Below are positions 1-6,271 of a DNA stretch of 8,221 bases, in pieces. The notes below the pieces were generated by a model. The model was not told the origin of the DNA, ran no database searches, and saw only the letters and a program-made list of their open reading frames with translations. Numbering within the stretch: position 1 is the stretch's first letter; each line of letters starts with the position of its first letter. This DNA comes from JAKZSU01 sp047517485 (GTDB lineage: Bacteria > Pseudomonadota > Alphaproteobacteria > UBA7887): positions 1-8,221 of the forward strand of contig JAKZSU010000252.1 in NCBI GenBank assembly GCA_047517485.1, written 5' to 3'. Position numbers and translations under genes: made by a program.

Positions 1-108
1 TCGGCCAGCAAGAAGTGGCGCCGCCTGAATGGCTCGCACCACATCGCCGCGATCATTCAAGGTGTCAAATTCAAGGACGGAGAAAAGCTAACCGAACGCG
101 CCGCCTGA
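1..108 (+). CDS. IS256-like transposase, C-terminal end (partial)
   Basis: The open frame enters from the left edge and ends at TGA 106-108, giving the last 35 residues of a protein. The residues include a KKWRRLNGSHHIA stretch followed by GVKFKDG and ER near the end. This resembles the C-terminal tail of mutator-type (IS256 family) DDE transposases, which commonly end in a WR-x-LN/VN, hydrophobic, then F-x-(D/N)G-x pattern. The catalytic DDE residues lie outside the window, so activity cannot be judged. The family call rests on this short tail plus the perfectly placed terminal repeat 12 bases downstream. A related family using a similar tail is possible. Confidence 0.72.
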   Translation, partial: SASKKWRRLNGSHHIAAIIQGVKFKDGEKLTERAA

Positions 109-120
109 AACCCGCGTCAC

Positions 121-140
121 CAACTTTTGACAATAGCTCC
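121..140 (+). repeat. IS terminal inverted repeat, copy 1
   Basis: These 20 bases are the exact reverse complement of 8202-8221. They lie 12 bases after the transposase stop codon, as expected for the right terminal repeat of an IS. Confidence 0.85.
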
Positions 141-311
141 GGCCTACGCAAGGCAGGCCTTGAGGTGCCTGATAACGCAAACTGACCACCTTGACTGGAA
201 ACAATGATGCCACGCTCTTCGCGGCGAGGGCGTTGCGTCGCGCCGTGGCCTTTCCTAAAACGCCTCTCAATGCGGTGCGCAGGGGGATGGTGTGATGAGA
301 CGGCTCGATGA
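141..311. other. Sequence between IS end and oxidoreductase frame, no gene seen
   Basis: I find no convincing gene here. Minus-strand open frames cross it, but one runs on through the IS terminal repeat and the other through the oxidoreductase start, and neither resembles a known family. The stretch probably held the promoter and original start of the oxidoreductase gene, or is older sequence disrupted by the IS insertion. Confidence 0.5.
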
Positions 312-398
312 TCGGCATACCTGCGCCGGCCACGTCCGCTGACCGACTCGCTTGACCCAGGCCCGGACGGGCCCGCGTTCAATCGCGGCTTTCGCCGG

Positions 399-1331
399 AT
401 GTTCCGCGCGCGCCGGCTCACGCTCGGTCTGATCTTCCCGATCGAGGCTTACGGCCACGAGCATTGGGATATGCCGACGATGGTCGGGCAGCGGGAGATC
501 GCGGCGCGCGCCGACGAACTCGGGTTTGCCGCCCTTTGGGTGCGCGACGTGCCGTTGCGCGATCTGAATTTTGGCGATGTCGGGCAAATTTATGATCCGT
601 GGGTGTGGCTCGCCACCCTTGCCGCCGGCACCAGCCGCATCGCGCTCGCCACCGGCTCGATCATTCTGCCGCTGCGCCACCCGTTGCATACCGCGAAAGC
701 GGCGGCGTCGATCGATCGGTTGAGCGGTGGCCGGTTGGTGATGGGGATCGGCTCGGGCGACCGGCCGATCGAGTTTCCCGCCTTCGGCGTTGCCTTTGAA
801 GATCGCGGCGAGATCTTTCGCCAATCGCTCGCTTTTATTCGCCAGGCCTGGGCGGAGGAGTATCCGACGATCGCGTGCGATCTCGGCACTTTGCGTGGCG
901 CTGATGTGATCCCCAAACCCCATGACGCCGGCATCGCGATGCTGGTTACCGGCAACAGTCAGCAATCGATGGACTGGATCGCCGAGCATTCTGATGGCTG
1001 GCTGACCTATGCCCGCCATCCGGCGCAACAAAGGGTGCTCACCGAACAATGGCAGGCGCTGACCGAAGAGAAAGCGCCCGGCACCTTCAAACCGTTTGCG
1101 TAAGCATTGCAGGTCGATCTCGCCGAGGATGCGGAGGAAGCGCCCACCCGCATCCACAATGGCTATCGGCTGGGACGCAAGCGGCTGATCGAACTGTTCG
1201 AGGCGTTACAATCGATCGGCATCCATCACTGTTTTATCAACGTTAAATTCGCGCGCCGCCCGGCGCCGGAAATCGTCGAGGAGCTCGCCGCCGACGCTTT
1301 GCCACTATTCCCCACGCCGACCGGCGACTAA
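399..1331 (+). pseudogene. Luciferase-like (LLM class) flavin oxidoreductase, interrupted by one in-frame stop
   Basis: The protein resembles the LLM-class oxidoreductases of the BA3436-like group (TIM-barrel, flavin-dependent). Visible signatures are LTLGLIFPIE near residue 10, the ALWVRDVPLRD block at 45-55, FGDVGQIYDPWV at 58-69, IALATGSIILPLRHPLH at 81-97, SGGRLVMGIGSGDRP at 109-123 and LVTGNSQQS at 182-190. After residue 234 the frame hits TAA (1101-1103). The same frame then continues with VDLAEDAEE, HNGYRLGRKRLIELFEAL and IVEELAADALPLFP, which match the family's C-terminal part. The lesion is therefore a substitution and not a frameshift; relatives often have Gln here, so CAA to TAA is the likely change. 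The frame is open back to 312 and its FNRGFRRMF just before the ATG also looks family-like, so the original start may lie upstream of 399 and be lost. Substrate unknown. A 234-residue fragment could still be translated but would lack the last strands of the barrel. Confidence 0.85.
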
Positions 1332-1605
1332 TACCAAGGGTGGTTAATAATGACCCGTTTGACCGCTCGATTTTCGTCGCTGGATAGGAGCGGGGCGCGC
1401 CGTCGTGCAACCCCACGTCAAGCGGCCCCAAGACAGGCGACCTGCGCATCCAGCGGCGAAAAGCGACCGGCCCGCGGTGGCCCGAGGTGGCTTTCCGGAT
1501 GCGTTGCACCGCTTGCCCGATGGACACCCATCGCGCGGCGCGTCGCGCCTGCCCGGAAAGCCGCCTCGGGCCATCAAACGAGTCATTATTAGCCACCCTT
1601 GGTAT
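1331..1605. repeat. 275-bp three-armed palindromic element (MITE-like)
   Basis: The ends are a 32-bp inverted repeat: 1331-1362 against 1574-1605, 30 of 32 matching, beginning ATACCAAGGGTGG. Directly inside are two further hairpin arms. Arm 1 pairs 1363-1385 with 1448-1470 (20 of 23). Arm 2 pairs 1478-1498 with 1553-1573 (20 of 21), and its loop holds a small hairpin, GATGG-ACAC-CCATC (1519-1532). The arms abut the terminal stem, so a single strand would fold into a three-way junction with only 7 unpaired bases between the arms. No protein-coding gene is credible inside. This fits a non-autonomous transposable element or a large structured intergenic repeat. No clear target duplication is visible; the flanks are A+T-rich (TA on both sides). 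Confidence 0.8.
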
Positions 1606-1608
1606 AAT
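1600..1608 (+). promoter_or_regulatory. Extended -10 promoter motif at the edge of the palindromic element
   Basis: TGGTATAAT matches the extended -10 consensus TGnTATAAT exactly. TGGTAT is the last part of the element's terminal repeat and AAT comes from the flank. No good -35 hexamer lies 16-18 bases upstream, which extended -10 promoters often tolerate. Transcription would start at about 1614-1618, at or just before the ATG of the downstream gene. Confidence 0.5.
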
Positions 1609-1617
1609 ATCCGCGCC

Positions 1618-2145
1618 ATGGCCGAGATTCACGCGCACTACACCTGGACCGCCGACCTCTGTGTCGCCGCCTATCGAGTGGCATTGCGCAACTCCTTGCA
1701 GCATAAAATCCGCATCGCCATCATCGTCGTCCTCATTGTGCTGGGCGTCCTAATCGCGGTGGAACCCAGCACCGGCGGCATCCGTGGCATTGGTGGGATT
1801 GGCTGGATCATAGCTTTGGCGGCAGCGGTCTTGCTCGCCACGTCGCGGCCGGCGCGGAACTGGTGGATTCGTAAGCGTTTCGCCAGGCGCCCCGATGCCG
1901 ATGCGCCGATGTCGGTCGCGCTTGGCGACGATGGTCTCAAGTTCGATATGCCGGGAATCGCCAAATCCGAGGCCGCGTGGGCGAGCGTCTACAAAGCCGT
2001 GCTGTCGCGCGACGGTCTGTTACTTTATTCCAACGAGCGGATGTTTCATTGGCTGCCGCGCGACGCCTTCGCCAGCGCCGACGATTTCGCCGCCGCGCGC
2101 GCCCTGATCGAGGCCAACGTTAGCCAGACCAAATCGTTGAAATGA
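1618..2145 (+). CDS. YcxB-like family membrane protein
   Basis: This 175-residue protein has a short N-terminal cytoplasmic segment, two predicted membrane helices (about 32-48 and 58-75), then a basic stretch (RPARNWWIRKRFARR) and a soluble C-terminal domain. The C-terminal domain carries the pattern of YcxB-like proteins: GDDGL at 103-107, a conserved Trp (W121) followed by a Val-rich strand, DGLLLYSNERMFHWLPRDAF at 132-151 and a final helix. The family's function is unknown; it is probably an inner-membrane protein. The frame is open upstream to 1405 inside the palindromic element, but the ATG at 1618 is preferred because family similarity begins there. No Shine-Dalgarno sequence precedes it, and the promoter motif lies only 10 bases upstream, so a leaderless or near-leaderless mRNA is likely. 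It is convergent with petC, with 3 bp between stop codons. Confidence 0.8.
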   Translation: MAEIHAHYTWTADLCVAAYRVALRNSLQHKIRIAIIVVLIVLGVLIAVEPSTGGIRGIGGIGWIIALAAAVLLATSRPARNWWIRKRFARRPDADAPMSVALGDDGLKFDMPGIAKSEAAWASVYKAVLSRDGLLLYSNERMFHWLPRDAFASADDFAAARALIEANVSQTKSLK

Positions 2146-2148
2146 CGT

Positions 2149-2919
2149 TTAGTGCAAATCCGCCCAGATCTTGCGCTTGCAGGCATAGAACAGCCCGGTC
2201 AGCACCAGGACGAACAGCACCACGGTGAGGCCCATACTCTTGCGCCGCTCGAGATAGGGCTCGGCGGCCCACGCGAGGAACGCCGTCACGTCGTGCGATT
2301 CCTGCTCGATCGTCGCCTCGGTGCCGTCGGCGTACTCGACGTCCTCGCCGTAAAGCGGTTGCGGCATGGCGATCTGGTGGCCGGGGAAATACGGATTGAA
2401 GCTCAACCCGTCCATCAGCTCGAAACCGTCCTCGGGCTCCTCTTCGTAGCCGCTGAGCAGGGCGTGGAGATAGTTCGCCCCGTTGGCGCGCGCCTTGTAG
2501 ATCAGCGATAGATCGGGCGGCACCGCGCCGCCGTTCATCGCCGCGGCGTACTTCGAATTCGGGTAGGGCGAGACGAAGCGGTCGGCGGGGCGCGCGGCGC
2601 GCATAAACATCTCGCCGTCGCTGTCGGGTCCGTCCTCGACCTCATACTCCGCGGCGATCGCTTTGATCTGGTCCTCGTCATAGCCGATCATGCCGAGATC
2701 GCGATAGGCGACATATTGCAGACCGTGGCAATTGGCGCAGACCTCGAGATAGACTTGCAGGCCGCGCTGTACTTCGCTGAGATCGAACGTCGCGAAGATG
2801 CCCTCGAACGTCCAATCGCGGTCCGGCGCATGGGCGCCGCCGCCGGCAGCAAAGGCGCCGCCCGAAACCATAACAATCGCGCCGAATACCGACGCCGCGA
2901 GGGTGCGCGCCATGGTCAT
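2149..2919 (-). CDS. petC: Cytochrome c1 of the cytochrome bc1 complex
   Basis: This 256-residue protein carries the covalent c-type haem subunit of ubiquinol:cytochrome c oxidoreductase, passing electrons from the Rieske protein to soluble or membrane cytochrome c in the periplasm. It has a Sec-type signal peptide (about 1-25, ending AFA). The haem-binding CANCH is at 61-65, the haem-ligand Met is M185 in IAMPQPL, and a C-terminal anchor helix spans about 229-247, followed by a basic KRK tail. Length and layout are normal for alphaproteobacterial c1. The frame runs open far upstream, overlapping petB, but the ATG at 2919 is preferred. It forms an ATGA overlap with the petB stop, has GGGGAG just upstream, and gives a proper signal peptide; an ATG two codons later (2913) is the alternative. 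It is the last gene of the operon. Confidence 0.96.
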   Translation of the reverse strand: MTMARTLAASVFGAIVMVSGGAFAAGGGAHAPDRDWTFEGIFATFDLSEVQRGLQVYLEVCANCHGLQYVAYRDLGMIGYDEDQIKAIAAEYEVEDGPDSDGEMFMRAARPADRFVSPYPNSKYAAAMNGGAVPPDLSLIYKARANGANYLHALLSGYEEEPEDGFELMDGLSFNPYFPGHQIAMPQPLYGEDVEYADGTEATIEQESHDVTAFLAWAAEPYLERRKSMGLTVVLFVLVLTGLFYACKRKIWADLH

Positions 2920-4190
2920 GATGATTTCTCCCCGCCGAGGACCGACTCCGCGATGCTCGCGGGCAACGGTCGGGTGCGCTCGAAGCGGCCGAGCAGCGGC
3001 ATCAGGATCAGGAAGTGGAAGAAATAATAGGCGGTGCCGATTTGGCCGAGGTGGAGATACTGAAAGCCCGCCACCGACTCGAACACCGGATCGGCCGGGG
3101 TGTTGGCGCCGACGATACCGAGGATAATCGTGTCGACCAGCAGCAGCCAGTACACCTGCTTGTAGATCGGCCGGAAGCGGGCGCTGCGCACCGGCGAGGT
3201 ATCGAGCCAGGGCAGCAGCAGCAGCACGAAGATCGACGCCATCATCAGCAACACACCCATCAGCTTGGCGGTGACGAACCAGATGTCGAAGGTGATCGAC
3301 CGCAGAATCGCGTAGAACGGCAGGAAGTACCATTCGGGCACGATGTGGGTCGGCGTCACCAGCGGATCGGCGGGGATGTAATTGTCGGGATGGCCGAGAT
3401 AATTCGGCGCGAAAAAGACAAAGCCCAAGAACACCACGAAGAACGCGCCGACGCCGAACAGGTCCTTGACCGTGTAGTAGGGATGGAACGGAATGGTGTC
3501 CTTATCGCCCTTGGTGTCGATGCCCAGCGGGTTGGACGAGCCGAACCGATGGAGCGCCCAAATGTGCAGGATCACCAGCCCGACAATGACGAACGGCAAA
3601 AGGTAGTGCAGGCTGTAGAAGCGCTGCAGGGTCGGATTGCCGATCGAGAATCCGCCCCATAGCCAGCTCACCAGGGCATCGCCGACCAGCGGCACCGCGG
3701 AAAACAGACTGGTGATCACCGTCGCGCCCCAGAAGCTCATCTGGCCCCACGGCAGCACATAGCCCATGAACGCGGTCGCCATCATCGTTAGCATGATGAT
3801 TACACCGATCATCCACAGCAGCTCGCGCGGGCGCCGGTAGGAGCCGTAGTACAGCCCGCGGAAAACATGGATATAGACCACGACGAAGAATGCCGAGGCG
3901 CCGTTGGCATGGATATAGCGGATCAGCCAGCCAAAGTTGACGTCGCGCATGATGCGCTCGACGCTGGCGAACGCCATATCGACATGCGGCGTGTAGTGCA
4001 TGGCGAGCACGATGCCGGTGACCAGCTGGATCACCAGCACCAGGCCGGCGAGCGAGCCGTAGTTCCACCAATAGTTCAGATTGCGCGGCGTCGGATAGCC
4101 GCTGCCGACCGCGTGTTCCATCAGGGTGAAAATCGGTAACCGATAGTCGATCCACCGAACCACTCCGGTAGCCATGGAATTGATGCTCAT
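2916..4190 (-). CDS. petB: Cytochrome b of the cytochrome bc1 complex
   Basis: This 424-residue integral membrane subunit holds the two b haems and the Qo and Qi quinone sites, so it is the proton-translocating core of complex III. The four haem ligands are visible as two pairs spaced 14 apart: H94 (RYIHANGAS) and H108 (YIHVFRG) in helix B, H195 (SLHYLLPF) and H209 (ILHIWALH) in helix D. The Qo-site PEWY is at 285-288, and GYVLPWGQMSFWGATVITS (143-161) is the conserved helix C/cd segment. The protein is full-length, with eight expected helices, and not split into b6 and subunit IV. The chosen ATG is at 4190, 13 bases after the petA stop; the upstream bases GGGCAG are only a weak ribosome site, suggesting translation coupled to petA. 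An in-frame ATG five codons later is less likely. The stop overlaps the petC start. Confidence 0.97.
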   Translation of the reverse strand: MSINSMATGVVRWIDYRLPIFTLMEHAVGSGYPTPRNLNYWWNYGSLAGLVLVIQLVTGIVLAMHYTPHVDMAFASVERIMRDVNFGWLIRYIHANGASAFFVVVYIHVFRGLYYGSYRRPRELLWMIGVIIMLTMMATAFMGYVLPWGQMSFWGATVITSLFSAVPLVGDALVSWLWGGFSIGNPTLQRFYSLHYLLPFVIVGLVILHIWALHRFGSSNPLGIDTKGDKDTIPFHPYYTVKDLFGVGAFFVVFLGFVFFAPNYLGHPDNYIPADPLVTPTHIVPEWYFLPFYAILRSITFDIWFVTAKLMGVLLMMASIFVLLLLPWLDTSPVRSARFRPIYKQVYWLLLVDTIILGIVGANTPADPVFESVAGFQYLHLGQIGTAYYFFHFLILMPLLGRFERTRPLPASIAESVLGGEKSS

Positions 4191-4203
4191 GATGCGCTGC
4201 CCG

Positions 4204-4758
4204 TCAGCCGATGCGGATGTTGGTGTCGTCGAGGAACTCGTAGGTGGGGACGGTGAGATTGTTCGGCGCCGGTCCCTTGCGGATGCGTCCCGAGGTATCG
4301 TAGTGGGAACCATGGCAGGGACAATACCAGCCGTCGTAATCGCCGGCGTCGCCGAGCGGCACACAGCCGAGATGGGTGCACACCCCGACCATGACCAGCC
4401 ACGGATCCTTGACCACCCGATCCTCGTCGGCCTGCGGGTCCTTGAGGTCGGCCATGTCGACAGCGCGCGCGCCGGCGATCTCTTCCGCCGTTCGGTAGCG
4501 AATAAACACCGGCTTGCCGCGCCACACCACGGTGATCGATTGCCCCTCCTCGATCGCCGACAGGTCGACTTCGGTCGAGGCCAGCGCCAGGACATCGCGT
4601 GACGGGTTCATCTGATCGATCAACGGCCACACCGCGGCGAGCGCGCCCACGGCGGTCACCGCGCCGGTCGCCAGATAGAGAAAATCGCGCCGCGTTTCAC
4701 CGTCGCCGACGGCCGCGACCGTCGCGCCAGAGGCGCCTGAAGTGGGGGTTTGCGCCAT
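4204..4758 (-). CDS. petA: Rieske iron-sulfur protein of the cytochrome bc1 complex
   Basis: This 184-residue subunit carries the [2Fe-2S] cluster that takes the first electron from ubiquinol at the Qo site. It has a twin-arginine motif, RRDFLYLATG (23-32), leading into the single N-terminal membrane helix (about 29-47). Such proteins are exported by Tat and stay anchored uncleaved. Cluster box 1 is CTHLGC (127-132) and box 2 is CPCHGSHYD (146-154). Ligands are C127, H129, C146 and H149, with C132-C148 as the expected disulfide. The ATG at 4758 is chosen over an upstream in-frame ATG (4797) because AAGGA stands 6 bases before it and the upstream extension looks unlike the family. It is first in the operon, and its transcription starts in the gap shared with trmL. 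Confidence 0.96.
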   Translation of the reverse strand: MAQTPTSGASGATVAAVGDGETRRDFLYLATGAVTAVGALAAVWPLIDQMNPSRDVLALASTEVDLSAIEEGQSITVVWRGKPVFIRYRTAEEIAGARAVDMADLKDPQADEDRVVKDPWLVMVGVCTHLGCVPLGDAGDYDGWYCPCHGSHYDTSGRIRKGPAPNNLTVPTYEFLDDTNIRIG

Positions 4759-4764
4759 GTGGAA

Positions 4765-4769
4765 TCCTT
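4765..4769 (-). promoter_or_regulatory. Ribosome binding site of petA
   Basis: On the minus strand AAGGA lies 6 bases before ATG 4758. It decides the start in favour of the MAQTPT version of the Rieske protein over the longer frame. Confidence 0.7.
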
Positions 4770-4774
4770 GTTCA

Positions 4775-4795
4775 GCCGCGCAAGAAAAGCGCGGC
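4775..4795 (-). promoter_or_regulatory. Perfect 7-bp hairpin in the petA leader
   Basis: GCCGCGC and GCGCGGC pair perfectly around a 7-base loop (4782-4788, TTTTCTT on the transcript strand). The hairpin lies 5 bases upstream of the petA Shine-Dalgarno site. It has no following U-run, so it is not a standard terminator. It could stabilise the mRNA 5' end or influence ribosome access. Confidence 0.45.
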
Positions 4796-4874
4796 ATTTG
4801 TGCCCCAACTATCCTAACATGTCCAGGGATATAGCCTTGTTTTCGTTAACTACCATAACCCCAGGCGGATCACC

Positions 4875-5342
4875 GTGAGACTGGCCCTCTACCAACCCGA
4901 CATCGCGCCCAACGCGGGCACGATAATTCGGCTCTGCGCCTGCCTCGGCGTGGCGCTCGACATCATCGAGCCGTGCGGATTCGTCTGGTCGGACCGAAAG
5001 CTCCGGCGCGCCGGCATGGATTATGTCGAACAGGCGAGGGTCGCCCGCCACGATTCCTGGGACACCTATCGACATTCGCGCGAATCGGGTCGCCTGGTGC
5101 TGCTGACCACCAAGGGCGATCTGTCGTACACGGATTTCGTCTATCGCGTCGACGACACTTTGATGCTGGGGCGCGAGACCGCGGGCGTGCCCGACGACGT
5201 GCACGATGCCGCCGACGCGCGGCTGCGGGTGCCGATGCAAGCGGGCGCGCGATCGCTCAATGTTGCGCTCGCCGCCGCCATGGTGTTAGGGGAAGCGCTG
5301 CGACAGACCGGCGGATTCGACCCCGGGAGGGAGAAAGCGTGA
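4875..5342 (+). CDS. trmL: tRNA (cytidine/uridine(34)-2'-O)-methyltransferase TrmL
   Basis: This 155-residue SPOUT methyltransferase uses S-adenosylmethionine to 2'-O-methylate the wobble base of tRNA-Leu isoacceptors (the known role of TrmL). The chain begins MRLALYQPDIAPN, with N13-x-G15-x-I-x-R19 in motif 1 (APNAGTIIRLCA). KLRRAGMDY (42-50) follows, then LMLGRETAGVP (96-106) in motif 2 and the cofactor-knot motif 3 VPMQAGARSLNVALAAAMV (118-136). Length is typical for a stand-alone TrmL without extra RNA-binding domains. The start is GTG 4875, with AGGCGG about 6 bases upstream and family similarity from the first residues. The TGA overlaps the hemF start (GTGA), so the two genes are probably co-transcribed and translationally coupled. 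Confidence 0.93.
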   Translation: MRLALYQPDIAPNAGTIIRLCACLGVALDIIEPCGFVWSDRKLRRAGMDYVEQARVARHDSWDTYRHSRESGRLVLLTTKGDLSYTDFVYRVDDTLMLGRETAGVPDDVHDAADARLRVPMQAGARSLNVALAAAMVLGEALRQTGGFDPGREKA

Positions 5343-6196
5343 GCGATACCGACTTGGTCGAAGACCGCAAGACACGCGCGCGTGCCTGGTTCGAGGAATT
5401 GCGCGATCGGATCTGCGTCGCCTTCGAGGCAATCGAAGACGCCCTCGCCGAGGGACCGCACGCCGCGTCGGCGCCTGGCCGGTTCGAACGCACGCCCTGG
5501 CAGCGCCCCGAAGGCGGCGGCGGCGAGATGGCGGTGATGCACGGCCGGGTATTCGAGAAAGTCGGGGTCAACGTCTCGACCGTGCACGGCGAATTCTCCG
5601 AGCAGTTCCGCGCCGAGATCCCCGGCGCCGAGGACGATCCGCGGTTCTGGGCGAGCGGCATCAGCCTGGTCGCCCACCCGCGCTCGCCGCTGGTACCGGC
5701 GGTGCACATGAACACGCGGCACATCGTCACCACCAAGGCCTGGTTCGGCGGCGGCACCGATTTGACTCCGATGGTCGCCGATGAGCACGACACCGAAACC
5801 TTTCACGCCGCGCTCAAGGCGGCCTGCGACAAGCACGATGCGGAACACTATCCGCGCTTCAAAAAATGGTGCGACGAATATTTCTATCTGCCGCACCGCG
5901 ACGAGCCGCGCGGGGTCGGCGGAATCTTTTACGACCGCCTGGCCGACGATTGGGACGGGGACTTCGCGTTCACCCGCGACGTCGGTCTCGCGTTTTTAGC
6001 GGTCTACCCGGCGATCGTCCGCCGCCACATGAACCGCGCCTGGACCGCGGAGATGCGCGAACACCAACTGGTGCGCCGCGGCCGCTACGTCGAGTTCAAC
6101 CTGCTGCACGACCGCGGCACCAAATTCGGCCTGATGACCGGCGGCAACACCGAGGCGATCCTGATGTCGCTGCCGCCCGAGGCTAAGTGGCCATAG
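5339..6196 (+). CDS. hemF: Oxygen-dependent coproporphyrinogen III oxidase
   Basis: This 285-residue enzyme converts coproporphyrinogen III to protoporphyrinogen IX by two oxidative decarboxylations using O2, late in haem synthesis; it is soluble and dimeric in the family. Family blocks are GGGEMAVMHGRVFEKVGVN (60-78), HMNTR (123-127), AWFGGGTDLTP (134-144), CDEYFYLPHR (178-187) followed by RGVGGIFYD (191-199), and YVEFNLLHDRGTKFGL (250-265) with TGGNTEAILMSLPP (267-280). R127 and D141 correspond to human CPOX R262 and D282, residues implicated in substrate handling and catalysis. It ends in KWP, shorter at the C-terminus than the E. coli enzyme but as in other alphaproteobacteria. The GTG start overlaps the trmL stop by 4 bases and has GGGAGGGAG just upstream. 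Confidence 0.96.
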   Translation: MSDTDLVEDRKTRARAWFEELRDRICVAFEAIEDALAEGPHAASAPGRFERTPWQRPEGGGGEMAVMHGRVFEKVGVNVSTVHGEFSEQFRAEIPGAEDDPRFWASGISLVAHPRSPLVPAVHMNTRHIVTTKAWFGGGTDLTPMVADEHDTETFHAALKAACDKHDAEHYPRFKKWCDEYFYLPHRDEPRGVGGIFYDRLADDWDGDFAFTRDVGLAFLAVYPAIVRRHMNRAWTAEMREHQLVRRGRYVEFNLLHDRGTKFGLMTGGNTEAILMSLPPEAKWP

Positions 6197-6239
6197 CGGC
6201 CGATTGGCCGGTCGGGGATTGGCGATTGACCGAAAGGTC
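6197..6239 (+). terminator. Two small hairpins after hemF, possible weak terminator
   Basis: CGGCC-GATT-GGCCG (6197-6210) starts directly after the hemF stop, and GACC-GAAA-GGTC (6228-6239) follows with a GNRA-type loop. Neither is followed by a U-run, so intrinsic termination is uncertain. They lie in the 75-base gap where hemF and the peroxidase gene converge. Confidence 0.35.
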
Positions 6240-6271
6240 GGCTAATCAAGTTTCGTGTCGCCGCGACCCGA

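Larger units (their letters stand above)
1..140 (+). mobile_element. Right end of an insertion sequence (IS256-like)
   Basis: This covers the transposase tail plus a short 3' untranslated end that finishes in the terminal repeat at 121-140, CAACTTTTGACAATAGCTCC. The boundary at 140 is inferred because the same 20 bases occur inverted at 8202-8221 and the match breaks at the next base on the outer side (141 versus 8201). IS256-family elements usually create 8-9 bp target duplications, but only one flank of this copy is visible, so no duplication can be tested. Confidence 0.75.
4759..4874. promoter_or_regulatory. Divergent promoter region between petA and trmL
   Basis: This 116-base gap separates two divergently transcribed units, so promoters for both petABC (minus) and trmL-hemF (plus) should lie here. 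It is A+T-richer than the genes around it. I cannot point to a convincing -35/-10 pair on either strand, nor to a clear regulator site. Confidence 0.45.

Noticed and set aside
267..1157. A 296-codon open frame on the minus strand opposite the oxidoreductase
   Set aside because: Its residues follow the antisense of a conserved family gene in G+C-rich DNA and it shows no family of its own.
1405..1617. A 71-codon upstream extension of the YcxB-like gene
   Set aside because: It lies inside the palindromic element, is low-complexity and basic, and family similarity begins only at the ATG 1618.
1344..1619. A 91-codon minus-strand frame within the palindromic element
   Set aside because: It coincides with the inverted-repeat structure; open frames in such G+C-rich palindromes are expected by chance and there is no ribosome site.
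2920..3333. A 138-codon N-terminal extension of cytochrome c1
   Set aside because: It overlaps petB in another frame, and the ATG at 2919 has a ribosome site, an ATGA overlap and a signal peptide.
4191..4595. A 135-codon N-terminal extension of cytochrome b
   Set aside because: It is petA read in another frame; cytochrome b family similarity starts close to the ATG at 4190.
4973..5338. A long extension of HemF across trmL
   Set aside because: It is trmL in a shifted frame; HemF similarity begins after the GTG at 5339.
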